Assembly: GCA_020345785.1 (NCBI GenBank)
Contig: CP070771.1
Span: forward strand, 5,901,449 to 5,913,213
Length of the DNA stretch: 11,765 bases
Source of the DNA: Desulfobacterales bacterium
GTDB taxonomy: Bacteria > Desulfobacterota > Desulfobacteria > Desulfobacterales > JAFDCJ01
Direction: 5' to 3'
A program made the position numbers and the translations under genes. The notes under the pieces were generated by a model, which was given only the letters and a program-made list of their open reading frames with translations, was not told the DNA's origin and did not search any database. Shown here one piece after another: positions 6,121 to 11,765 of the stretch. Positions within the stretch are counted from its first letter, which is position 1, and every line of letters begins with the position of its first letter.

Positions 6121-6588
6121 ATGATCAGAAAAACCAATTATTTTTACCTACTGTCGGTCGGTCTGGGGCTGCTGTTTTTTTTTAATACCGGTGTCGCTGC
6201 GGCACCGACGGCCAAAATGATCCAGGAGGTGGTTGATTACTACTACTCCGGACAAAAGGAAGGACCGATTTTAACGGAAGCCAAACTGTGTAAGGGCATA
6301 AAAGATTACGAATGCAGTGAAATGACCAATCCCAACAGCATCACCAAGGGTGAAACCGTCCATGTTTGGATGCGATTTTTTGTGCCCAAAGGGGCCAGTT
6401 ATGACGATATTCTGGTTGAATATAAACACGAAGGCATTCCCTGGCGGCTGACACCACATAAAATTGAAGGCTCGATTCGCTACCGTCTGGTGGATAAATA
6501 TAGTCTCGTTAAGTCCGGCAACTGGACAATCACTGTTAAAAGAGGAATTAACAAACTAAGCGAGTTCAAGGTAAAGGTTGTTGAATGA
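6121..6588 (+). CDS. Secreted small protein of unknown function, DUF2914-like
   Basis: This 155-residue protein has a clear N-terminal export signal: basic MIRKTN, a hydrophobic core to about residue 24, and a likely cut after GVAAA. A short helical region (TAKMIQEVVDYYYSG) is followed by a Cys pair (LCKGIKDYEC, 57 and 65) that could form a disulfide in the periplasm. The rest looks all-beta: KGETVHVWMRFFVPKG, the VEYKHEG segment, SIRYRLVDKYSLVKSGNWT and a final LSEFKVKVVE strand. That succession (VxVWxRF, GxxRYR, GxWT, FxVxV) resembles DUF2914-type beta-sandwich domains. The resemblance was judged by eye and is tentative. GGAAGGAG lies about 7 nt before ATG. The gene is monocistronic, with a strong terminator 37 nt after the stop. 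Confidence 0.8.
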   Translation: MIRKTNYFYLLSVGLGLLFFFNTGVAAAPTAKMIQEVVDYYYSGQKEGPILTEAKLCKGIKDYECSEMTNPNSITKGETVHVWMRFFVPKGASYDDILVEYKHEGIPWRLTPHKIEGSIRYRLVDKYSLVKSGNWTITVKRGINKLSEFKVKVVE

Positions 6589-6624
6589 CGACGGCCGGAT
6601 CAAGTATCCGTCCGTTGGTGAAAG

Positions 6625-6652
6625 GCCGGGTCCTTCGGGTCCGGCTTTTTTT
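6625..6652 (+). terminator. Intrinsic terminator after the secreted protein gene
   Basis: GCCGG (6625-6629) pairs with CCGGC (6641-6645). The stem extends inward through GTCC/GGGT with two wobble pairs to a 3-nt loop, and seven T follow (6646-6652). It is 37 nt past the stop at 6588. Confidence 0.88.
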
Positions 6653-7067
6653 AATTTTGCCGCGTGTCAAATACCCGACATCTCCAGGGACAACCATCAG
6701 GATATTCCCGCACCCATGAATGTGATCAATCAGCCATGAATCTTGGCTGAAAATTAAAACTCCCTGAAATCATAATATAAAATTTATATATCCGATTTGC
6801 CGGTATGCCGACGGGTGTGCAGGGTCCTCTCGCCGATGTCTGTGATTTCGCTGGAACATAATTTGCATCGGATAACGAAAAATCGGATTGTCGCGAGGCT
6901 GGCTTGAGCCCGTTCGATTATATTTGTTGCGGGTCTCAATCCAATCTATAAAAATCAGGTGCTGACGTCGTCGTTGTTTCCAAGGGCGAAATCCAACAAT
7001 TCCTGCGCCCCGGGTTTGGTTCAACCACGAAGAAAAGTTGTTTGCCCACATCTAACCCCCATCCGCC
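6653..7067. other. Intergenic region upstream of the TPR protein
   Basis: These 415 nt hold no coding-like frame. A perfect 7-bp inverted repeat, TCAGCCA (6730-6736) and TGGCTGA (6744-6750), has a 7-nt loop and lies in AT-rich DNA; it may be an operator or a hairpin. No promoter with good -35 and -10 boxes was found, and the end of the region has no Shine-Dalgarno before ATG 7068. Confidence 0.5.
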
Positions 7068-8744
7068 ATGGCCAGGAAGCGCTATCAAAAAATAGGGCGC
7101 AATCAAAAAACGGGTACAAAACGTCCCGATCCGCCCCAACGTCATTCCCCGCGCCCCTTTTTCTCACCCGTGCAGGAAGTGTTGATGCTGGCTTTTTTGG
7201 CGGCTGCGGTATTTTGTATTTATGCCAACACGCTGCAAAACCCATTTGTGTTGGACGATCTGAGCAATATCAAGCATAATCCTCATATCCGGCTGACCCA
7301 TCCGGACCTTGAAGAGATCAGAGAGGCCGGGTTTGAAAGTCCTCTATCAAATCGTCCCGTGGCAAATATCAGTTTTGGGCTTAACCACTATTTTCATAAC
7401 CTCGATGTCGCCGGCTTTCACATTCTTAATATCTTGATCCATATTGCCGCCGGAATCCTTCTTTACTTTCTGGTCAAAATCACGCTGAAAAGCCCCGCCC
7501 TGCAAAGCCGATCACAAACCTATACCTGGATTCCCTTTTGCACGGCGTTGATCTGGCTGGTGCATCCAATCCAGACCCAATCGGTAACCTATGTGGTTCA
7601 GAGAATGAACAGCCTGGCGGCGATGTTTTATATTCTTGCGGTTTTGTTGTATGCCGGGGCGTGCCGCAAAGAGCGGAATCTGCCGAAATGGATATTGCTG
7701 GCCGGTTGCGTTGCCTCCGGTCTGCTTGCAGTGGGATCCAAAGAAATTGCCGCCACCCTGCCCGTGATAATATTGCTTTATGAGTGGTATTTTAACCAGG
7801 ACTTGAGCTGGCGCTGGGTGAAACGACGGATGCTGCCCATTGCCGGTGCCGCAACGCTTTTGGCTGCGGTGGCCCTGGTCTACCTGGGCCTTCATCCGCT
7901 GGATAAAATTGCAAATACGTATGCCGTTCGTGATTTCAGCTTGATTCAGCGTATACTGACCGAGTTTCGGGTAGTGATTTTTTACATCAGCCTACTGTTA
8001 TGGCCGCATCCTTCACGGCTGAACCTTGATCATTATTTCCCGGTTTCGCATTCCCTGCTAAATCCCATATCCACCCTGCCGGCCATATTGGCCATTGCCG
8101 CGCTTTTCGCGCTGGCGGTCTGTATCGCCAAAAAACAGAGACTGGTATCATTCTGCATCCTCTGGTACCTGGGCAACCTGGTGATCGAATCTTCCGTTAT
8201 CGGTCTTGAAATCATCTTCGAGCATCGCAACTATTTGCCGTCGATGTTTTTTATCTTAATGGCCGTTATATTGCTGCATCGATTGTTGCGGCCGAACTGG
8301 CTGCGCGCGGGAGCCCTGGGCGTTGCGACGCTGATACTATGCGTCTGGACCTTTCAAAGAAACGCTGTCTGGCGCAGTGAAGTTTCGTTGTGGACGGATT
8401 GTGTCGTCAAATCATCCCAAAAGCCGCGACCCCACAACAATCTGGCGGTGGCGCTGGTGCGGCAGGGAGATATTGGCGCAGCAATTGGTCATTATCGCCA
8501 GGCCCTGCAAATCAAGCCGGACTATGCCGAAGCCCATTTCAACCTGGCGACTACCTTGCGACGGCAGGGGAAATTTGATGAGGCCGTTTACCACTACCGG
8601 GAAATGCTGCGGTTAAAACCCGACTACAGCGATACCCACAACGGCCTGGGTGCAGTGTTACACGAGCAGGGAAAGATCGATGAAGCGATAGTCCACTATG
8701 CCGAAGCACTGCGCCTGAATCCGGAATATTCGAGCGCACACTAG
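7068..8744 (+). CDS. Polytopic GT-C/TMTC-like glycosyltransferase with TPR tail, up to the in-frame TAG
   Basis: The N-terminal 558 residues form a multi-spanning membrane domain plus the first three TPR units. After a basic, proline-rich cytoplasmic start come about 10 hydrophobic helices between residues 36 and 427. Motifs typical of TMTC-like membrane glycosyltransferases are present: FVLDDLSNI at 60-68 with the acidic pair expected of GT-C enzymes, RPVANISFGLNHYF at 96-109, GFHILNILIHI at 116-126, HPIQTQSVTYVVQRMNSLA at 166-184, SKEIAATLP at 224-232, and EHRNYLPSM at 385-393. TPR units start at residues 455, 489 and 523. The relatives are thought to transfer sugars from lipid donors to proteins; activity here is inferred. 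TAG at 8742-8744 cuts the fourth TPR, and the frame continues to 9506. ATG 7068 has no Shine-Dalgarno. ATG 7185 (residue 40), preceded by AGGAAG, is a possible alternative start but would trim the basic N-terminus. Confidence 0.85.
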   Translation: MARKRYQKIGRNQKTGTKRPDPPQRHSPRPFFSPVQEVLMLAFLAAAVFCIYANTLQNPFVLDDLSNIKHNPHIRLTHPDLEEIREAGFESPLSNRPVANISFGLNHYFHNLDVAGFHILNILIHIAAGILLYFLVKITLKSPALQSRSQTYTWIPFCTALIWLVHPIQTQSVTYVVQRMNSLAAMFYILAVLLYAGACRKERNLPKWILLAGCVASGLLAVGSKEIAATLPVIILLYEWYFNQDLSWRWVKRRMLPIAGAATLLAAVALVYLGLHPLDKIANTYAVRDFSLIQRILTEFRVVIFYISLLLWPHPSRLNLDHYFPVSHSLLNPISTLPAILAIAALFALAVCIAKKQRLVSFCILWYLGNLVIESSVIGLEIIFEHRNYLPSMFFILMAVILLHRLLRPNWLRAGALGVATLILCVWTFQRNAVWRSEVSLWTDCVVKSSQKPRPHNNLAVALVRQGDIGAAIGHYRQALQIKPDYAEAHFNLATTLRRQGKFDEAVYHYREMLRLKPDYSDTHNGLGAVLHEQGKIDEAIVHYAEALRLNPEYSSAH

Positions 8745-9449
8745 AACATGGGAGTGGCCTTAATGACCCGCGGGGAAACAGACCGGGCCGTTTTCCATTT
8801 TAAGGAAGCGCTGCGCCTGGACCCCCGCCATAGCGGCGCTCACTATCATCTGGCAACGGCCCTGCATAATGTCGGAAAAATACAGGAAGCCGTATCTCAT
8901 TTTAAGGCGGCCCTGAGCTTGAAACCCGATTTTGCCGAAGCCCACCACCGTCTGGGTACCGCACGATACAAACAGGGCCAGGTAGAAGAAGCCGCCGATC
9001 ACTTTTCTAGAGCTTTGAAACTAAAACCCGATTTTGTTCAAGCCCACAATGACCTGGGCGTGCTGCTTTATCACCGGGGTCAGCTTCAAGAAGCGGTTGC
9101 GCACTATACCCGGGCGCTCAGCATCAGGCCGGATTATGCCGATGCCCATAACAATATCGGAGCGGCCCTGGATGACCTCGGCCGGACCGAGGAGGGTATT
9201 TCGCACTATCGGGAGGCGTTGAGAATAGAACCGGATAATGCCGGCGCCCACAATAATCTGGGGGTGGCGCTGGCAATTCAGGGCAGTTTCGATGAGGCCC
9301 TGAAGCACTTTGACGAGGCCCTGCGAATCAGTCCGGGTGATGCGGAAGCTCACGGCAACCGGGCCAATGCTCTGGCCAGCCTGGGAAGATACAAAGAAGC
9401 GATCCAACATTATCATGCGGCCCTGGAGATTAATCCTGCCGATGAACAG
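8430..9449 (+). repeat. Ten tandem 102-bp TPR-coding units
   Basis: Ten units of exactly 34 codons run from 8430 to 9449, beginning at residues 455, 489, 523, 557, 591, 625, 659, 693, 727 and 761 of the continuous frame. A partial unit starts at 9450. Consensus: AHxNLGxALxxQGxxxEAxxH, then Y/F, then an ALxLxPDxxE-like end. The DNA copies are diverged and do not suggest a recent expansion. Confidence 0.9.
8742..8744 (+). other. In-frame TAG inside a TPR unit
   Basis: The codon after the conserved Ala-His at the start of each TPR unit is, in order, AAC, TTC, AAC, TAG, TAT, CAC, AAT, AAC, AAT and GGC, then CAA in the last partial unit. TAG therefore stands at a variable position and is one base from TAT/TAC. 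Phase and the 34-residue spacing are intact on both sides. It may be a nonsense mutation, a sequence error or a read-through codon (pyrrolysine or a suppressor). Confidence 0.85.
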
Positions 9450-9506
9450 GTGCACCAAAACCTGGAGAAAGCGCTGAAGCAGCTGGGTAATCAGAATAGC
9501 GAATAA
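8748..9506 (+). CDS. TPR continuation of the same protein after the TAG
   Basis: This 252-residue frame is in phase with the gene upstream and is separated from it only by TAG AAC. It consists almost wholly of TPR units of 34 residues: the rest of unit four, then units beginning AHYHLA, AHHRLG, AHNDLG, AHNNIG, AHNNLG and AHGNRA, and a partial last unit (VHQNLE). It ends at TAA 9504-9506. TPR arrays form a superhelical protein-binding surface. ATG 8748 has no Shine-Dalgarno and starts inside a TPR helix, so this is very probably not an independent gene. It is either the distal part of a protein of about 812 residues made by read-through, or a separated piece of a recently broken gene. It lacks a signal peptide and membrane segments, so alone it would be a free cytoplasmic TPR fragment. 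Confidence 0.75.
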   Translation: MGVALMTRGETDRAVFHFKEALRLDPRHSGAHYHLATALHNVGKIQEAVSHFKAALSLKPDFAEAHHRLGTARYKQGQVEEAADHFSRALKLKPDFVQAHNDLGVLLYHRGQLQEAVAHYTRALSIRPDYADAHNNIGAALDDLGRTEEGISHYREALRIEPDNAGAHNNLGVALAIQGSFDEALKHFDEALRISPGDAEAHGNRANALASLGRYKEAIQHYHAALEINPADEQVHQNLEKALKQLGNQNSE

Positions 9507-9510
9507 TGAA

Positions 9511-9610
9511 TGCCCGCCTGCCATTTATAGAGCGAAGGCCATGCGTAATCTTTGGGCTATAAATCAGATTTTTAAACTCGCCTCGGATCAGTTTCAAGGC
9601 ATGGCGGGCA
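9511..9610. repeat. Long-range inverted repeat after the TPR gene
   Basis: TGCCCGCCTGCC (9511-9522) is complementary to GGCATGGCGGGCA (9598-9610) with one bulged base, and the outer 8 bp are perfect. The arms begin 5 nt after the TPR stop. They could fold the 3' end of the transcript into a 100-nt stem-loop. Confidence 0.4.
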
Positions 9611-9664
9611 GGTCGAATCTACCAAGGCGGACAAGTGACAAAGAAAGGACACTCCTTAGGACTG

Positions 9665-9746
9665 AGTAACGAGGTCTGAGGACTGAGTTCAACAGAATTC
9701 GGATGATGACAGCAGCAACCTGCTCAGTCCTCAGCACTCCTTACTA
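9665..9746. repeat. Inverted repeat built on GGACTGAG between convergent genes
   Basis: CTGAGGACTGAG (9676-9687) is perfectly complementary to CTCAGTCCTCAG (9723-9734). With two small offsets the match extends outward over about 23 bp (9665-9687 with 9723-9746). A further copy of AGGACTGAG lies at 9658-9666. The element sits between the ends of convergent genes, where it may serve as a two-way transcript-end hairpin. No T-run is present. Confidence 0.6.
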
Positions 9747-9774
9747 CTTCGATCATACGGGACGCAGCGTTCCA

Positions 9775-11765
9775 TTACTGGTCCAAAATTTCCCTGACTT
9801 TCCGGGATAACGCTTTCAGGTTGAAGGGTTTTTGGATAAAGCCATTGCAGCCCCGATTCATGATTTCCGTGGCCTGGCCGTCAATGCTGTAGCCGCTGGA
9901 AAGCAGTACTTTTACATCCGGATTTATTTGCTTGAGCCGGTCGTACGTGTCGCCGCCGTTCATGTCCGGCATGACCATATCCAGCACCACCATATCAATT
10001 CTGGCCGGGTCAGCCGTGTAGGTATCGATGGCCTGTCGGCCGTCGGCGGCGGTTAAAACGCGGTAGCCGATCTTTTCCAGCATGCCTCGGCCGACGCCCA
10101 GGATCATTTCCTCATCATCAACCACCAGAATTGTCTCGGTTCCGTTCATTGCCGTGCGGCTTTCGCTCTTTTCAACCACAACGGCATTGTCGGAGGCGGG
10201 CAAATAAATTTGAAAGCTGGCACCCTGTCCCTTTTTGCTGTATGCGGTGATGATGCCGTCATGATTTTTAATGATACCGTAGGCCGATGCCAGTCCCAGA
10301 CCTGTGCCGCGCTCCTTGGTTTTAGTGGTGAAAAAAGGATCAAACACACGCTTCAACGTCGCATTGTCCATTCCGATCCCATTGTCCGTGACCGTGACTT
10401 TCACGTATTTTCCAGGCTTAACACCATAGGGACGGACGAAAAGGTCGTCAAGAAAGACGTTTTCAGTCTGAATATAAAGCTCGCCGCCTCCCGGCATGGC
10501 CTGCCAGGCATTGACATAAATATTCAACAGAACCTGGTCGATCTGACCCTGATCGACTTCAACCGTTGCCAGGTCCGGCTGATATTTTCGATGAATCGTG
10601 ATCTCCTTTTTGGTCCGGCCGAACATCCGGGAATTTTGCGCGATGAGCGCGTTGAGATCGGTGGGTTTGACCTCGTATTTGCCGCCCCGGGCAAACCCCA
10701 GGAGCTGCTTGGTGAGATCGGCTGCGCTGATGACGTATCTCTCGATTTCCGCCAGATGTTCATAATGGGGGTGGTAAGATTCCGTGTCAGCCTTCATCAG
10801 GGAGGCACGCCCTTGGATACCCATCAAAAGGTTGTTGAAATCATGCGCGATACCCCCGGCAAGGGTTCCCAGGGACTCCAATTTCTGGGCCTGATGAAAC
10901 TGCGCTTCCAGCTGCTTTTTATCCGAGACATCGATCATGAAGCCGCGCAGCCCGACGGCTTTGTTGTCATTGTAGATGGCCGTCGAACGAACCAGTGCCG
11001 GAAATGTACTGCCGTCTTTGCGCAGCGCCGTGTACTCACTCAAGCCAAGATTCTCTCCCGCCAATATCCTAGCGGTTTCCTCGGCAGCGCGTTGACGATC
11101 CTCCGCGGCCAGCAGATCAAACCCGTTTAATCCCCGGTCAAAATCCGACTGGGTATACAAAAATTGATCAAATGCCTGCCGATTGGCAAATTTGAGGTTG
11201 CCGTCGCCATCGATTTCGAAAATGGTTTCAGGCAACAATTCCGCCAGGTCGCGAAACCTTTTTTCGCTTTCCGCCAACGCACGCTCTGCCTTATTGCGCT
11301 CGGTGACATCCACCAGTCCGCTCAGAGAACAGAGCTCCCCCCCGTATTCGATCAGGGTCGCCGACCAGATAAAATCCCGGATCTCTCCGCTTTTCATGCG
11401 GAATTTAATGGGGTAGGAATTCAGTTGGCCGCTGTCCACCAGGGTTTTGATGACGGCGGGCCGCTCATCAGGATTAACCCACAGTCCAAAATCCCTCGAC
11501 CCGCGGCCCAGAACTTCTTCAGGACGGTAACCTGTCATTTGATAAAATGCCCGGTTGGCTTCGATATATCTGCCTTCCGCCACGGTTGCCAGCACCATCC
11601 AAATAGGGCTGGTATCAAACAGCTTGAACAATTTTTCTTCGCTTTGCCGCAAGGCTGTCTCGACCTGCCGGAGCCGGGCGATGCTGGCCACCAGAAAGAC
11701 GACCAAGGCCAGCAGCAGCGCGATCAAGACGGCGACACTCCATATCAGTCGCCGGTACTCTTGAT
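9775..11765 (-). CDS. Hybrid sensor histidine kinase/response regulator, 5' end outside the window
   Basis: The gene reads leftward and stays open to the window edge; the N-terminus is missing. Residues are numbered from the TTG at 11727, which is probably internal. A transmembrane helix (about -8 to 16) and a short coiled linker lead to PAS domain 1 (about 30-143, ending GLVDVTERNKAE) and PAS 2 (about 154-272, ending MIDVSDKKQLE). The HisKA domain has the H-box GGIAHDFNNLL with phospho-acceptor His295. The ATPase domain shows the N-box near Asn406, DNGIGM at 448, DPFFTTK at 463 and GTGLGLA at 474. After a linker comes a receiver domain (530-650) with the acidic pair Asp537-Asp538, phospho-acceptor Asp583 (VVLDMVMPDMNG), Ser610/611 and Lys633 (QKPF). 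It senses a signal at the membrane or in the cytoplasm and relays phosphate from His to Asp. No output domain or partner regulator is in view, and the stimulus is unknown. The genes to the left converge on it. Confidence 0.95.
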   Translation of the reverse strand, partial: QEYRRLIWSVAVLIALLLALVVFLVASIARLRQVETALRQSEEKLFKLFDTSPIWMVLATVAEGRYIEANRAFYQMTGYRPEEVLGRGSRDFGLWVNPDERPAVIKTLVDSGQLNSYPIKFRMKSGEIRDFIWSATLIEYGGELCSLSGLVDVTERNKAERALAESEKRFRDLAELLPETIFEIDGDGNLKFANRQAFDQFLYTQSDFDRGLNGFDLLAAEDRQRAAEETARILAGENLGLSEYTALRKDGSTFPALVRSTAIYNDNKAVGLRGFMIDVSDKKQLEAQFHQAQKLESLGTLAGGIAHDFNNLLMGIQGRASLMKADTESYHPHYEHLAEIERYVISAADLTKQLLGFARGGKYEVKPTDLNALIAQNSRMFGRTKKEITIHRKYQPDLATVEVDQGQIDQVLLNIYVNAWQAMPGGGELYIQTENVFLDDLFVRPYGVKPGKYVKVTVTDNGIGMDNATLKRVFDPFFTTKTKERGTGLGLASAYGIIKNHDGIITAYSKKGQGASFQIYLPASDNAVVVEKSESRTAMNGTETILVVDDEEMILGVGRGMLEKIGYRVLTAADGRQAIDTYTADPARIDMVVLDMVMPDMNGGDTYDRLKQINPDVKVLLSSGYSIDGQATEIMNRGCNGFIQKPFNLKALSRKVREILDQ

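Noticed and set aside
8430..9449. Tandem 102-bp units considered as a satellite or CRISPR-like array
   Set aside because: The period is 34 codons with TPR consensus and diverged DNA, so it is a protein repeat. There are no identical repeats or spacers.
8748..9506. Downstream TPR segment considered as an independent gene
   Set aside because: There is no ribosome site, it starts in the middle of a TPR helix, and it is in phase with the upstream frame, so it is treated as a continuation.
10210..11130. 306-codon open frame on the + strand opposite the histidine kinase
   Set aside because: It is a mirror of the kinase gene, whose - strand frame has all catalytic motifs. The + translation shows no family resemblance and has no ribosome site.

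Overview
The window looks like chromosomal DNA from a sulfate-reducing or related anaerobic bacterium of the Desulfobacterota (former Deltaproteobacteria, Desulfobacterales-like). This is inferred from family character and was not tested by search. The clues are a 24-subunit-type bacterioferritin, a TRAP transporter operon, a GT-C/TPR membrane protein, a hybrid histidine kinase whose H-box region (GIAHDFNNLLMGIQGR) is of a kind common in that group, AAATTTC and GGACTGAG intergenic repeats, and a gene best read as a selenoprotein. There are no tRNA or rRNA genes, no CRISPR array and no recognisable insertion sequence.

Layout. 3-233: C-terminal end of a secreted, dockerin-like calcium-binding protein. 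397-936: bacterioferritin. 937-1602: long gap with hairpins and no convincing gene. 1603-5013: a tight + strand operon encoding an OsmC-family protein with an in-frame TGA, then TRAP transporter dctP, dctQ and dctM. 5337-5558: small orphan cytoplasmic protein. 6121-6588: small secreted protein followed by a clear intrinsic terminator. 7068-9506: a large membrane glycosyltransferase-like (TMTC-type) protein with a 10-unit TPR tail, interrupted by an in-frame TAG. 9775-11765 on the - strand: hybrid sensor kinase (TM, PAS, PAS, HisKA, HATPase, REC), truncated by the window edge.

Main points. First, the OsmC-like gene is split by a TGA exactly where the family has its peroxidatic cysteine. The frame continues to a normal C-terminus with the second conserved cysteine, and a 12-bp stem-loop starts right after the TGA. 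A selenocysteine-containing OsmC is the best reading; such proteins are a known class, although this hairpin lacks the usual loop guanine. The gene is joined to a TRAP transporter whose binding protein lacks the arginine usually used to bind carboxylates. Second, the TPR protein has a TAG at a variable TPR position where a neighbouring repeat has TAT. The frame is intact on both sides, and no ribosome binding site restarts translation. This is either a recent nonsense change, a sequence error or UAG read-through (pyrrolysine is possible in this group).
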